In this document: piece by piece, positions 17,079 to 26,824 of the stretch
Layout: every line of letters begins with the position of its first letter
Numbering within the stretch: the stretch's first letter is position 1
Assembly: GCF_003977665.1 (NCBI RefSeq)
Contig: NZ_RYYV01000021.1
Span: forward strand, 1 to 64,000
DNA from: Dyella choica
Lineage (GTDB): Bacteria; Pseudomonadota; Gammaproteobacteria; Xanthomonadales; Rhodanobacteraceae
Direction of reading: 5' to 3'
Length of the DNA: 64,000 nt
The notes under the pieces: model-generated
What the model was told of the DNA's origin: nothing
Seen by the model: the letters and a program-made list of their open reading frames with translations, nothing else
Databases searched by the model: none
Made by a program: the position numbers and the translations under genes

Positions 17079-20000
17079 TCGCCGCCCTGATCCGAACTGC
17101 GATTGCACACCGGCTGCTGGTGCTGCTGGCTGCCATCGTGCTGGCACTGGCTGGTGTCTTCGCAACCCTGCATACACCGATCGATGCGTTGCCCGATCTT
17201 TCCGACACCCAGGTGATCATCCGCACGCCCTGGCCGGGGCAAGCGGCCCAGGTCGTCGAAGACCAGGTGACCTATCCGCTCGCCACCACCATGCTCTCGG
17301 TGCCCGGCGCCAAAGTGGTACGTGGTTATTCCTTCTTTGGCGATTCCTACGTCTACGTCCTGTTCGACGACAGCACCGACTTGTACTGGGCGCGTTCGCG
17401 CGTGCTGGAGTACCTGAGCCAGGTGCGCGACCGCCTGCCGCGTGGTGTCAACCCGGCGTTGGGGCCGGACGCCACCGGCCTGGGCTGGATCTACGAATAC
17501 GCGCTGGTCGACCGCAGCGGCCGCCACGACCTGGGCCAGCTACGTGCGCTGCAGGACTGGTTCCTGCGCTATCAGCTCAAGACCGTGCCCGACGTTGCCG
17601 AAGTGGCCAGCCTGGGCGGCATGGAACGCACCTGGCAGGTCGTGCCTGATCCGCAGGCCCTGGCTGCACGCGGCCTCACCGTGCAGCAATTGATCGATGC
17701 CGTGCGCACAGCCAACGGTGCCAACGGTGGTTCCGTGCTGGAGCAAGGCGAAGCCGAACTGATGGTGCGCAGCGAAGGCTATCTGCGCAGCCAGCAGGAT
17801 TTTGAACAGGTGCCGATCATGGCGAACGCCAATGGTGTGCCGGTTCTGCTGCGTGATGTGGCCACGGTGCGCCGTGGCCCCGGCTTCCGCCGCGGCGTCG
17901 CCGAGCTCGACGGCCAGGGCGAAGTGGCCGGTGGCGTGATCGTGCTGCGTTCGGGCAAGAACGCGAAGGCAGCCATCGCCGCGGTGAAGTCGCGCCTGCA
18001 GGAACTCCAGCTCAGCCTGCCGGCCGGCGTCGAGATCGTGCCGACTTACGACCGCTCCGAACTGATCGATGCCGCCGTGGAAAACTTGCGCGGCAAGCTG
18101 CTGGAGGAGTTCATCGTCGTCGCCCTGGTGTGTGCACTGTTCCTCGGTCACCTGCGCTCGGCGCTGGTCGCCGTGGTGACTTTGCCACTGGGCGTGCTGG
18201 CCGCCTTCATCGTGATGCGATTGCAGGGTGTGTCGGCCAACCTGATGTCGCTGGGCGGCATCGCCATCGCCATCGGCGCGATGGTCGATGCCGCGGTGGT
18301 GATGATCGAGAACGCCCACAAGCATCTTGAACACTGGCGCGCGGCACACGGGCGCGAACCGCAGGGCGCCGAACGCTGGACGCTGATGGCGGCAGCCGCC
18401 GCCGAAGTGGGACCTGCTCTGTTCGTCAGCCTGCTGATCATCGCGCTTTCCTTTGTGCCGGTATTCGCGCTGCAAGGCCAGGAAGGCAAGCTGTTCAAGC
18501 CGCTGGCCTTCACCAAGACCTATGCGATGGCCGCCGCCGCCGGGCTTGCGGTGACCCTCGTGCCGGTATTGATGGGCTGGCTGATCCGCGGCCGCATCCG
18601 CGCCGAGCACGAGAACCCGCTGAACCGGATGCTGATCGCCCTCTATCGCCCCCTGCTCGATGCAGTGCTGCGCTTTCCCAAGCTGACCTTGGCGCTGGCC
18701 GGCCTGGCTCTGCTCAGTGCACTGGTTCCGTTGCACCAATTGGGCAGCGAGTTCATGCCGCCGATGGACGAAGGCACCCTGCTCTACATGCCGACCGCAC
18801 TGCCGGGCCTGTCGGTGGGCAAGGCCTCGCAACTGCTGCAGCTCACGGATCGCATGATCAAAACCGTGCCCGAAGTCGAGCATGTGTTCGGCAAGGCCGG
18901 GCGCGCCGAAACCGCCACCGATCCGGCGCCCACCGAAATGTTCGAAACCACCGTCACGTTCAAGCCCAAGTCGCAGTGGCGGCCGGGCATGACCATGGAC
19001 AAGCTCAAGCAGGAACTTGACCGGGCGGTGAGGGTGCCGGGCCTGACCAATCTGTTCGTACCGCCGATCCGCAACCGCATTGACATGCTGGCGACCGGCA
19101 TCAAGAGTCCGATCGGCATCAAGGTGCTGGGCGCCGATCCGGTGGTGCTGCAAGGCGTGGCCGACCGTATCGAGGCCGTCGCGCGCAAGGTTCCGGGCGT
19201 GGGTTCGGCGATTGCCGAGCGGGTTGCCAGCGGCCGCTATCTGGATGTGCGCATCCGCCGCGACGATGCAGCACGTTACGGCCTCAGCCAGCAGCAATTG
19301 CAGGAACTGATTGCCACGGTGGTCGGTGGTGATCCGATCGGCGAGGTGATCCAGGGACGCGAACGCTATCCGATCGTGCTGCGCTATCCGCGCGAGCAAC
19401 GTGATTCGATGGCAAGTCTGCGCGATTTGCCCATCGTCGCAGCCAACGGAGCACAGCTGGTGTTGAGCCAGGTTGCCGACCTCAGCCTGAGTCCGGGCCC
19501 GCCCATGCTGAAAAGCGAAAACGGCCAGCTCGCGACTTATGTCTACATCGACACGGCCAGCGGCGACCTGGGCCGCATTGTCTCCGACTTGCAGGGAGCG
19601 GTCGCTCGCCAGGTGCAGCTACCACCCGGCGTCACCCTCGCCTGGTCGGGGCAGTTCGAGTACCTGGTCAGTGCCATGCAACGGCTGGAATACGTGGTGC
19701 CGGCGGCCTTGGCGATCGTGTTCGCCCTGATCTTCACGCTGTTTCGCAAAGCCAGCGAGGCAGCCCTGATCATGGCCAGTGTGCCGCTCGCGCTGGTAGG
19801 CGGACTGTGGCTGATCTGGCTGCTCGGCCACTCCGTCTCGGTGGCGACGATGATCGGTTTCATCGCCCTTGCGGGCGTCGCTGCCGAGTTCGGCGTGGTG
19901 ATGCTGCTCTACCTGCGCCATGCCTGGGAACACCGTCTGGCCCGCGATCCCCACGCCGACGCGGATGCACTGGACGAAGCAATCCGCGAAGGGGCAGTGC

Positions 20001-20212
20001 AACGCGTGCGTCCCAAGGCGATGACCGTGGCGGTGATTCTTGCGGGCCTGTTGCCGATTCTGTTGGGCCATGGCGCCGGTTCCGAGGTCATGCAACGCAT
20101 CGCCGCACCGATGGTGGGCGGCATGCTCACCGCGCCACTGCTGTCCATGCTCGTCCTGCCCGCCGCGTACCGCTTGTTGGTTCGACATCGCTTGCAACGT
20201 CCGCTGGGATGA
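17075..20212 (+). CDS. cusA: Heavy-metal RND efflux pump (CusA/CzcA family)
   Basis: A 1045-aa proton-driven inner-membrane trimer exporting Cu(I)/Ag(I). The N-terminus [20 protein letters not shown] and [20 protein letters not shown] are family hallmarks. The transmembrane relay region [20 protein letters not shown] carries the conserved Asp. [20 protein letters not shown] includes Met residues of the copper site. Twelve membrane segments in two halves, the second at about residues 870-1030. With CusB-type Met ligands the substrate is most likely copper/silver. Confidence 0.93.
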   Translation: MIAALIRTAIAHRLLVLLAAIVLALAGVFATLHTPIDALPDLSDTQVIIRTPWPGQAAQVVEDQVTYPLATTMLSVPGAKVVRGYSFFGDSYVYVLFDDSTDLYWARSRVLEYLSQVRDRLPRGVNPALGPDATGLGWIYEYALVDRSGRHDLGQLRALQDWFLRYQLKTVPDVAEVASLGGMERTWQVVPDPQALAARGLTVQQLIDAVRTANGANGGSVLEQGEAELMVRSEGYLRSQQDFEQVPIMANANGVPVLLRDVATVRRGPGFRRGVAELDGQGEVAGGVIVLRSGKNAKAAIAAVKSRLQELQLSLPAGVEIVPTYDRSELIDAAVENLRGKLLEEFIVVALVCALFLGHLRSALVAVVTLPLGVLAAFIVMRLQGVSANLMSLGGIAIAIGAMVDAAVVMIENAHKHLEHWRAAHGREPQGAERWTLMAAAAAEVGPALFVSLLIIALSFVPVFALQGQEGKLFKPLAFTKTYAMAAAAGLAVTLVPVLMGWLIRGRIRAEHENPLNRMLIALYRPLLDAVLRFPKLTLALAGLALLSALVPLHQLGSEFMPPMDEGTLLYMPTALPGLSVGKASQLLQLTDRMIKTVPEVEHVFGKAGRAETATDPAPTEMFETTVTFKPKSQWRPGMTMDKLKQELDRAVRVPGLTNLFVPPIRNRIDMLATGIKSPIGIKVLGADPVVLQGVADRIEAVARKVPGVGSAIAERVASGRYLDVRIRRDDAARYGLSQQQLQELIATVVGGDPIGEVIQGRERYPIVLRYPREQRDSMASLRDLPIVAANGAQLVLSQVADLSLSPGPPMLKSENGQLATYVYIDTASGDLGRIVSDLQGAVARQVQLPPGVTLAWSGQFEYLVSAMQRLEYVVPAALAIVFALIFTLFRKASEAALIMASVPLALVGGLWLIWLLGHSVSVATMIGFIALAGVAAEFGVVMLLYLRHAWEHRLARDPHADADALDEAIREGAVQRVRPKAMTVAVILAGLLPILLGHGAGSEVMQRIAAPMVGGMLTAPLLSMLVLPAAYRLLVRHRLQRPLG

Positions 20213-20217
20213 CAATC

Positions 20218-20278
20218 GTAGGCCGGGGTGCAAACCCCAGCATTGCCATGTACACACATCGCGATGTTGGGGTTTGCC
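20218..20278. repeat. REP hairpin interrupted by MITE-like insertion
   Basis: GTAGGCCGGGGTGCAAACCC begins a REP 5 bp after cusA. Its partner arm (GATGTTGGGGTTTGC) breaks off where the 184-bp repeat begins; a matching GGGTTTGCACTCCAACC resumes at 21211 after the second 184-bp repeat. Confidence 0.65.
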
Positions 20279-20462
20279 CCCTGAGGTATCTCCACGTTTT
20301 TCAATCAAGAATCTTCGCTACATCAAGAATACAGCTCATCGCGGCGATGCCTCATGGTTTTGTTCGGCTTTCACCGGAATGATGATTCGCGCTGACATGG
20401 CGCTGGCTGTAGCGTTGATTTTTGCCGGGCGTAAGCCAAAAAAACGTGGGGATATGTCAGGG
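20279..20462 (+). mobile_element. MITE-like 184-bp repeat, copy 1
   Basis: Begins CCCTGAGGTATCTCCACGTT and ends AACGTGGGGATATGTCAGGG, giving terminal inverted repeats of about 20 bp with a few mismatches. A second copy of exactly the same length and direction is at 21030-21213, clearly homologous throughout. No transposase inside, so non-autonomous. Confidence 0.75.
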
Positions 20463-21029
20463 TGTATACCCCCAACAGCGGCGTTTTCGTTGTCGCACTG
20501 GCGCTGTATGTCGTAGGCCGTTGCATTGCCTGCGGCGCTTTCGGACGCCGTAGGCGCCCGAGTCACTTTTCTTTGCTGGCCCAAAGAAAGGTAACCCAAA
20601 GAAATGGCCTCAAAGGCTCTTGGCATGGGTAAAGTAAAAGCCTGAACGTCTAGGGCCAGATCGAAAGATGCCCGCCCGAGGTTCTACGCCCCCGCTATAC
20701 CGCGAGGCGTCGAAGCGTTGAGGACTTAAGAGCAGGTAAGTCTCAGCAAGACTCAACCCGTCGGCATTAAGCCCTCAGTGCCTCGACGCCTCGCGGTATA
20801 GCGGCGCTGCAGAAGCTTGGCCCGCTATCGATCAAAGCATGGCGATATGGTTCAGGCTTGTAACCTGCATAGTGCCGCGCGCTCTTGAGGCCGTTTCTTT
20901 GGGTTACTTTTCTTTGGGCCAGCAAAGAAAAGTGACTCGGTCCCTTTAGGGACCGAAAGCGCCGCAGGCAATGCCGCCAGATACGACAAGCAGCAACTGT
21001 GCGTGACCAAAGCGCTGTGGGGGTTAACA
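20463..21029. repeat. Long palindromic repeat, copy 2 (inverted relative to copy 1)
   Basis: Left arm about 20470-20745 matches the complement of the right arm of copy 1; right arm about 20766-21020 matches the complement of its left arm. The loop also matches (a shared GGTTGAGTnnTGCTGAGA on the complement). Both outer hairpins (CACTTTTCTTTG / CAAAGAAAAGTG) are present, so this copy is more complete. It is bounded exactly by the two 184-bp repeats. No gene is supported in it. Confidence 0.85.
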
Positions 21030-21213
21030 CCCTGAGGTATCCCCACGTTTTTCAATCAAGAACCTTCGCTACATCAGGAAAATAGCTTATCACGACGATG
21101 CCTCACGTTTTTGCTCGGCCTTCGCCGGAATGACGATTCGCTCTGAAGTGGCATTGCCCGTACCGTTGATTTTTGCGGGATGCAAGTCAAAAAAACGTGG
21201 GGACATGTCAGGG
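21030..21213 (+). mobile_element. MITE-like 184-bp repeat, copy 2
   Basis: Begins CCCTGAGGTATCCCCACGTT and ends AACGTGGGGACATGTCAGGG, so its termini match each other better than in copy 1. Same direction as copy 1. The interior motif CGTTGATTTTTGC and CGGAATGA.GATTCGC are shared. Confidence 0.75.
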
Positions 21214-21230
21214 TTTGCACTCCAACCTGC

Positions 21231-21256
21231 ATGCTGGGATTGTCATCCCAGCCTAC
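21231..21256 (-). repeat. REP hairpin
   Basis: On the minus strand GTAG then GCTGGGAT, GACA, ATCCCAGC. It lies 18 bp past the stop of the beta-barrel gene and could protect its 3' end. Confidence 0.8.
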
Positions 21257-21275
21257 ATGCCAGGCGTTCCATGGG

Positions 21276-22502
21276 TTAATACAAAACCCGCATGCTCAGC
21301 TGCACCTGCGTGTCGACCTGATGAGCAGGCAGTCCGTACTCGGCACGTAGCGTCGCCGTGCTGTCGATGTGCAGCACTTCTGCCGTAAGGCGCAAATAGT
21401 CTCGAGGCCGCCAGTTGAGCGCCGCCGTCACCGCATTGCCGTGTTCGGCCTGGCGCCAATCGGGATCATCGGACGAGGTCCGCGTGCTGAAATGCTCGAT
21501 GCGCAAGGCGGGGCGCCATGCGCCCAGGTTCCATCCTGCCAGCACGAATGCCGCACGGTAACGAGTACGCAGGAATTGGTCCACCGTCAGCCCGCTGCGG
21601 GTGTCGCCATCCATGACCTGTGCAATCCAGGTTACTGCAGCGATATCGGTGCGCGCCCCGGCGCTCCAGAAGCGCGTGCGCCAGGCATACTCTCGATCGC
21701 CGCCGGCATAGAAAGCGGATGCGCTCGGATCGGCACGATTGTCGTAGTGCATGAGACTCACGCGGGTATCGCCGGGGGCACGCCAGCCAATCGCCACGTA
21801 ATCGCCCCAGTGAGCCCTCCCGATACTGCGAAAGAGGTCGTAATAGCCCGGCAGCCTGTCGCCGTCGGCGCTGACCTCGGCATCGGGCTCGCGCAGACGG
21901 CTGCCGATGCCTGCAATCAGGTCTCCGATCGCCCAGCCTCGTGTCGCGAGCAGGGTGCCGGCGAGGTCATCGCGGCGGAACAACGACGCGCGCAACTCCC
22001 AGGTATTGACCTCGCCGCGACGTTCCAGCAGAAATTCGCTGCCGAGGGCGCGCAACTCCTCGCCGGTCCAACTGTTGATGGCCGAGGAGCTGAGCGTCCA
22101 TGGGCTGGTCCAGCCAATACCGTCGTTCTCCATCGAGACCGGCGCAAACAGCACGCCGGCACGCAGCGACCAACGCCAGGGGGTAGTGGAGACCGGGCGA
22201 TAGCGCAGCCAGGCCTCCAATACGCTGAATCCGCTATGGCCGCTGGTTTGATATTGCACCTGTCCCAGCGCGAGCAGTTCGGGGGTGATCTGCGCCGCGG
22301 CCAGCACGGCGCCGCCTCCGAAGTGAAAATGCGTCTTGCCGTCGCCGTAGCGAGCTTTGCCAAAACCGCCACGCGTCCAGCTCGCGTCATCCGGCGCCGC
22401 CACCAGCCGCTCGTCGGCATAGGCATGCAGATCGGTGTCCTGCGCATGCAGCGACATGGCGACACCCCACACCGCAACGATCGAACACAGTCGATATTTC
22501 AT
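21276..22502 (-). CDS. Outer-membrane beta-barrel protein of unknown function
   Basis: A 408-aa protein with a signal peptide (LCSIVAVWGVAMSLHA, cleavage after HAQ). The rest is a chain of alternating strand-like segments with aromatic girdles (WELRASLFRR, GDYVAIGWRA, RVSLMHYDN) and ends STATLRAEYGLPAHQVDTQVQLSMRVLY, as outer-membrane barrels do. No specific porin family recognised. Its ATG overlaps the stop of the GGDEF-EAL gene by 4 bp, the last gene of a three-gene unit. Confidence 0.75.
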   Translation of the reverse strand: MKYRLCSIVAVWGVAMSLHAQDTDLHAYADERLVAAPDDASWTRGGFGKARYGDGKTHFHFGGGAVLAAAQITPELLALGQVQYQTSGHSGFSVLEAWLRYRPVSTTPWRWSLRAGVLFAPVSMENDGIGWTSPWTLSSSAINSWTGEELRALGSEFLLERRGEVNTWELRASLFRRDDLAGTLLATRGWAIGDLIAGIGSRLREPDAEVSADGDRLPGYYDLFRSIGRAHWGDYVAIGWRAPGDTRVSLMHYDNRADPSASAFYAGGDREYAWRTRFWSAGARTDIAAVTWIAQVMDGDTRSGLTVDQFLRTRYRAAFVLAGWNLGAWRPALRIEHFSTRTSSDDPDWRQAEHGNAVTAALNWRPRDYLRLTAEVLHIDSTATLRAEYGLPAHQVDTQVQLSMRVLY

Positions 22503-24844
22503 GCGTGGTCTGGCTTCGATTGGGTGATGATCAGATCGGCCAATGCGCCGGGACTCAACGGCCGCGCAACGAAAAAACCTTGGGCATGGTCACAATGGAT
22601 GGAAGCCAGGTAATCGAGCGCTCCTTCGTCTTCAACCCCTTCGGCGGTGACCTCGTATCCCAGACCGTGACCGAGCTCCACGATTGAACGTACGATGACG
22701 CGGTCATTGGGATCATGGGTCAGATGCTTGACGAAACTCTGGTCGATCTTCAGCTCATCGACCGGGAGCTTGTGCAGGTAGGACAACGAAGACTGCCCCA
22801 CGCCGAAATCGTCGATGGCGATGTGAAAACCCTGCTCCCGCAGCTGGTGCAGCACGCGCAAAGCCGAATCGAATTCGCCGATCATCGCGCGCTCGGTGAT
22901 TTCCAGTGTCAACTGCCCGTGTGGCAGCCTGTGCGAATCGGCCAGGTCCGCGATGTACCGGGGCAAGTCGGCGTCGCCCAGGTCGTGGGCCGAAAGATTC
23001 ACCGCGACGCGCAACATCAAGCCTTGTGAACACCATTGACGGGCCTGCGTGACCGCCGTCTCAAGCGCCCAGCGAGTCAGGCGCTGGATATTGCCGGTAT
23101 CCTCGGCCATGCCAATGAACACATCCGGCAGTATCGTTCCCCGCAACGGATGCTGCCAACGCATCAGCGCTTCTGCGCTGTCCAGGCGACGGCTCGACAG
23201 CGCCAGCCTGGCTTGGTAACGCAACTCCAATTGGCCGCGCGTGAGCGCTTCACGCAGCTCGCCCATCAGCGAGAGGCGTTCGGGACGATGCGGATCGATG
23301 GCGGCCTGGTAAAACGCCCAGGCTTTGGATGAGCCGGCTGCGGCGAATTGCGCAGTCTCGGCGTAGCGCAGCAACGCAACAGCCATGGTGGCGTGTTCCG
23401 GATAGATCGCAATGCCGATGGCGGGAACCATGTCGATGCTCACATCAGGTTCCGTATAGGGCGCGGCAAGCGCATCAAGCATGCGTGTCGCCGCTTGCAC
23501 CGCGTCATCGCTGCCGGTGTCTGCAAGCCACACGACGAAATTGCTGTCGGTGGCACGCGCAACCTCTGCGGCGCCGGCCACGCGCCGGATGCGCTCGCCC
23601 GCATCGCGTACCAGCCGATCGCACAGGCCGTGGCCCACGGTTTTGATGATGTCCGGCACCCGCGTAAGGCCGATCATCAATAAGCTTCCGCGTGCCACGC
23701 CACGGTCGATGCTGAGCGTGATCTCCGCTTCGATCGCCAGCCGATTCGGCAGGCCGGTCACGGCATCATGCGTGGCCTGATGGAAAATGCGTTCTTCGCG
23801 CTGCTGCACGGCGGCGGTCATGGTGCCGATGGCATTGGCCAGCGCCCCTATCTCGTCGCGGCGGGGCAAACGGGGCGGTATGCGGTAATCACCCTGTTCG
23901 ATACGCTTTGCCACGGTGGCCAGCCATTCCACCGGGCGCGACACATTGCGTGCGATCACCCACACACCGAGCAGGCCGGCCGCAAGTCCGAGTGCAAGCA
24001 GCGCCGACCATGCCAACGCCAGCTTGTGATATGGCCGCAACGCATCATCGAGCGAATAACCAAACAACACGACCACTGGAGCGCTGTTGAACGGGTGCTG
24101 CAACGGTTGCGCCAACACGATGTAATCGCTCTGGCCAATACGGCGCAGGCTTGGCTGCGCGGGAAAATCGCCTGTGACACGTTCGAGGCCAAGCGCAAAG
24201 GGTGTGGAGCGGTCGCCTTGCGCCACCGCCTCCCATTGCGATGGCGCTCTCTGCACCTCCAGCACGACGTCGCGTCGCAGGGTGCTCAGTTCCTGCATAT
24301 GGGCCAGCAACTGATCATCCACCTGCACGTAAACCACTACCAGTCCCACGGGTTGCGGCGCATAGATGGGTACCACGATGATCCAGTACACGTGCCCTTG
24401 CACGGCAGCCATTTCAGCAGCCTGCTGATAAAAGGCGCGCTGCATCAGTTCAACGAACGAAAAGGTCTGGCCGCTGGCATGCTCATCGGCCGTATCGGCG
24501 GCGATCGTGCCGTCAAGGTTGACGAGCTGCATGCGCGAAGCCCCTACCCGGCGTCCATGGTTGTGCAGTACCGAGAGCACGGTAGCGCGGTCCCCTTGGG
24601 CAATCGCCTGGCGCAGCGCGAAGTCGAGCGCCATGACACGGACATTACCGGCAATGCGCGCGGAAACATCCTCCATTTGCGCGTCGAATGCCTTGGCATT
24701 GGCGGCAAGCTGCCGCTCGCCGTCCATCACCAACGCGCGATGCGTCACACCATAGACGAGCGCACCCGTTATCAATTGCACCACTACCAGCATGCCCACG
24801 AAGAACAGCGCAAGGCGAAGCCGGAAGCCGATAACCGTGCGCAT
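22499..24844 (-). CDS. Membrane GGDEF-EAL protein, likely c-di-GMP phosphodiesterase
   Basis: A 781-aa inner-membrane signalling protein. TM1 is near residues 8-30 and TM2 near 265-285, enclosing a periplasmic double-sensor region. A HAMP domain follows (ISRPVEW-like linker), then GGDEF at about 355-515. The GGDEF signature is lost: the site reads ARATDSNF. The EAL domain (about 530-775) is intact: SAEALMRWQHP, NLSAHDLGD, LEITERAMI, IDDFGVGQSSLSYLHKLPVD, VTAEGVED. It should hydrolyse c-di-GMP. The ATG at 24844 follows the cupredoxin stop by 4 bp. Confidence 0.9.
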   Translation of the reverse strand: MRTVIGFRLRLALFFVGMLVVVQLITGALVYGVTHRALVMDGERQLAANAKAFDAQMEDVSARIAGNVRVMALDFALRQAIAQGDRATVLSVLHNHGRRVGASRMQLVNLDGTIAADTADEHASGQTFSFVELMQRAFYQQAAEMAAVQGHVYWIIVVPIYAPQPVGLVVVYVQVDDQLLAHMQELSTLRRDVVLEVQRAPSQWEAVAQGDRSTPFALGLERVTGDFPAQPSLRRIGQSDYIVLAQPLQHPFNSAPVVVLFGYSLDDALRPYHKLALAWSALLALGLAAGLLGVWVIARNVSRPVEWLATVAKRIEQGDYRIPPRLPRRDEIGALANAIGTMTAAVQQREERIFHQATHDAVTGLPNRLAIEAEITLSIDRGVARGSLLMIGLTRVPDIIKTVGHGLCDRLVRDAGERIRRVAGAAEVARATDSNFVVWLADTGSDDAVQAATRMLDALAAPYTEPDVSIDMVPAIGIAIYPEHATMAVALLRYAETAQFAAAGSSKAWAFYQAAIDPHRPERLSLMGELREALTRGQLELRYQARLALSSRRLDSAEALMRWQHPLRGTILPDVFIGMAEDTGNIQRLTRWALETAVTQARQWCSQGLMLRVAVNLSAHDLGDADLPRYIADLADSHRLPHGQLTLEITERAMIGEFDSALRVLHQLREQGFHIAIDDFGVGQSSLSYLHKLPVDELKIDQSFVKHLTHDPNDRVIVRSIVELGHGLGYEVTAEGVEDEGALDYLASIHCDHAQGFFVARPLSPGALADLIITQSKPDHA

Positions 24845-24848
24845 GGCG

Positions 24849-25487
24849 CTAATAATCCAGGTGTTCGCGATCGACGACGCTGCGTGGATCGGGCAGCAGC
24901 CGCAGCGCAATCGGCAGCGCGGGTGCGGCTCCTTCAGCCGGCACGTCGACGGTCGCGCTCATCGGCGGACGGCCCGGTGCCAGCTGCGGATGCCAGAGCT
25001 TGACGGTGTAGCGGCCGGCTGGCAGCCCATCGAAACGAGCCTGGCCCTGCCCAGTCGTAAGCTGTGCCTGGTCGGCGGTCACCACCAGGTACGCGATCAT
25101 GTGATCGTGGATATTGCAGCCCACCGCAATGATGCCGGAGCGGTCCAAGACCACCGGCGCCGAGCTTTCACCCGGGCTCAGGATGAACTGAAACGCCCCG
25201 ATCGGCGAGAACGAATAGACGTGATGGCGCGTGTGGTCGCTATTGCGGAACACCACGCTGTCTCCGGGGTGCATCACTTCCACATAGGGGATGAAGGTTT
25301 CGCCCTTCTGGTCGATGTAATGCGTGTTTGCCGCAGCAAGCGGATTGGCACGGTCGATGGTAACGACTGCATCGCCGACGGGAAGGCCGTGGCTATCGAT
25401 CGCGGTTACCGTCAGCGTTCCCGCGTGGACAGCCATTGCAGCCCCGCATAGCAATAGGCACGGCAGTCGCGAAACCCAGCGCCTCAT
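24849..25487 (-). CDS. Periplasmic cupredoxin-like protein (methylamine utilization MauL-like)
   Basis: A 212-aa secreted protein with a signal peptide (LPCLLLCGAAMAVHA). Residues about 45-140 look like a blue-copper fold: first His in SDHTRHHVYSFSP and the loop GCNIHDHMIAYL, giving the Cys-His-Met ligands of type-1 copper. A C-terminal domain (GLPAGRYTVKLWHPQL) resembles carboxypeptidase-regulatory-like beta-sandwiches. First gene of the unit with the EAL and barrel genes. It may sense copper or redox state for the EAL protein, which is inference. Confidence 0.8.
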   Translation of the reverse strand: MRRWVSRLPCLLLCGAAMAVHAGTLTVTAIDSHGLPVGDAVVTIDRANPLAAANTHYIDQKGETFIPYVEVMHPGDSVVFRNSDHTRHHVYSFSPIGAFQFILSPGESSAPVVLDRSGIIAVGCNIHDHMIAYLVVTADQAQLTTGQGQARFDGLPAGRYTVKLWHPQLAPGRPPMSATVDVPAEGAAPALPIALRLLPDPRSVVDREHLDY

Positions 25488-25612
25488 CGACAGAGTTCCC
25501 CTGCATGCTGGTTGGCTTGGAGGATACTACATCGCGTGCGTACTGCTGCGCCTGCTCATACACGTCTTCGCCGCAAAGGAACCGGATTCCCCCTGGATTT
25601 CCACACCGGGCA

Positions 25613-26464
25613 TCACGCCATCCGCCGCTCATGATCCGCGCCGAAAAACCGGTCCAGCTCCGCGTTGGAAATAGACCCTTTCAAGCCGTCGAACTGGCCT
25701 TGCGTGGCAATTTCGGTGGCAACGCGGATAAAGGCATCCATCGCTGCCCGCGCCAGGGCGCCGCCCACGCTGATGCGACGCACTCCCATTGCCGCCAGAT
25801 CATCGACGGTGAAATGAATGGTACCGGTGTTGAGGACATTCACCGGCAGCGGTGCGACCGCTTTGACTACTGCTTCGATCTGCTCTCGCGTAGCGAGGCC
25901 CGGCGCGTACAAGCAATCCGCACCGGCTTCGGCATAGGCCTGCAAGCGCCGTATCACTTCGTCCAGGTCAGGCTTGCCGCGAAGGAATCCTTCCGCGCGG
26001 GCGGTAAGCACCATTTCGCCGCCGGCACGATCAATCGCCGCACGAGCAGCACGGACACGTGCCACGGAAAAATCAAATTCGTACAGCGGCCTGATGCCAT
26101 CATTGGGCGAATCCTCAATCGACAGCCCTGCGACACCGGTCTCGATGCATCGGCTCACGTTTTCCGCCACAGCCTTGGGATTGTCGGCGTAGCCGTTCTC
26201 GAAATCGGCATTGAGCGGAATATCGGTGGCCGCCGCCAGCTCACGGAAATGCGCCAGCGCCTCGTCCAGGCTTTGCGCGCCGTCGGCATAACCAAGCGAA
26301 TGTGCGTGGCCGGCACTGGTGGTGGCAAGCGCCCCGAATCCAAGCCCCTGCAGATAACGCGCGGTACCCACATTCCAGGGATTCGGGATCACGAAGCAGC
26401 CGGAAGCGTGGAGGTCACGAAACGCCTTGCGCTTGTCGGACACGGACGGCCTGGCGATGGACAT
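25613..26464 (-). CDS. Isocitrate lyase/PEP mutase superfamily enzyme
   Basis: A 283-aa TIM-barrel enzyme that makes or breaks C-C or P-C bonds in oxaloacetate-like substrates. FVIPNPWNVGTARYLQGLGFGALATTSAG, DADFENG-type metal motif (LNADFENGYADNP) and GLSIEDSPND are family landmarks. The isocitrate-lyase KKCGH loop is absent, so a PEP mutase or oxaloacetate hydrolase-like activity is more likely. AGGA precedes the ATG. Single gene; exact substrate unknown. Confidence 0.88.
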   Translation of the reverse strand: MSIARPSVSDKRKAFRDLHASGCFVIPNPWNVGTARYLQGLGFGALATTSAGHAHSLGYADGAQSLDEALAHFRELAAATDIPLNADFENGYADNPKAVAENVSRCIETGVAGLSIEDSPNDGIRPLYEFDFSVARVRAARAAIDRAGGEMVLTARAEGFLRGKPDLDEVIRRLQAYAEAGADCLYAPGLATREQIEAVVKAVAPLPVNVLNTGTIHFTVDDLAAMGVRRISVGGALARAAMDAFIRVATEIATQGQFDGLKGSISNAELDRFFGADHERRMA

Positions 26465-26824
26465 AGGGGAATCCTGGGTGGGAGGTCAGCAGTGTATGGG
26501 GATTCTCCCGCCAGTTCAGTAAGCCAGCAATGGCAAACGAAGCCCTCACGGTTCACGAGTGTCAGCGCTCCAGCGAGCTGCATTGACCTGTCTACGAAAG
26601 GCCGGCCACGCCCGTCGACGAAATGCAAGTAACTGCAAGGTTTCGCCATGGCGGCGGGCCACTCGTCAATCGGCCCGCCGCGAAAGCGACTCTACGGAAC
26701 GCGAACAGCCTATCCGTTCTGCCCTGCAATAGTCAGCTAATCAGAGGATATTGATCGCGGCTGCTACGATCCGCTGGGTTCGGGCGGGTTCGTTGGCCGC
26801 CTCACTAGGCTTTGCCGGTTCTTG
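26465..26824. other. Intergenic region with strong hairpin
   Basis: No gene supported. A 10-bp perfect stem GCGGCGGGCC (26651-26660) / GGCCCGCCGC (26672-26681), framed by TTTCGC and GCGAAA, stands out. It has no T-tract and lies about 170 bp past the stop of the DUF1801 gene on the minus strand. Confidence 0.5.

Noticed and set aside
17540-19399. 619-aa open frame on the minus strand
   Set aside because: It is antisense to cusA and His/Gln/Arg-rich with no motif; cusA has the full RND signature.
20279-21213. Possible insertion sequence with transposase
   Set aside because: The repeats are too short (184 bp and 567 bp) and no transposase-like coding frame is present, so only a non-autonomous or relict element is claimed.
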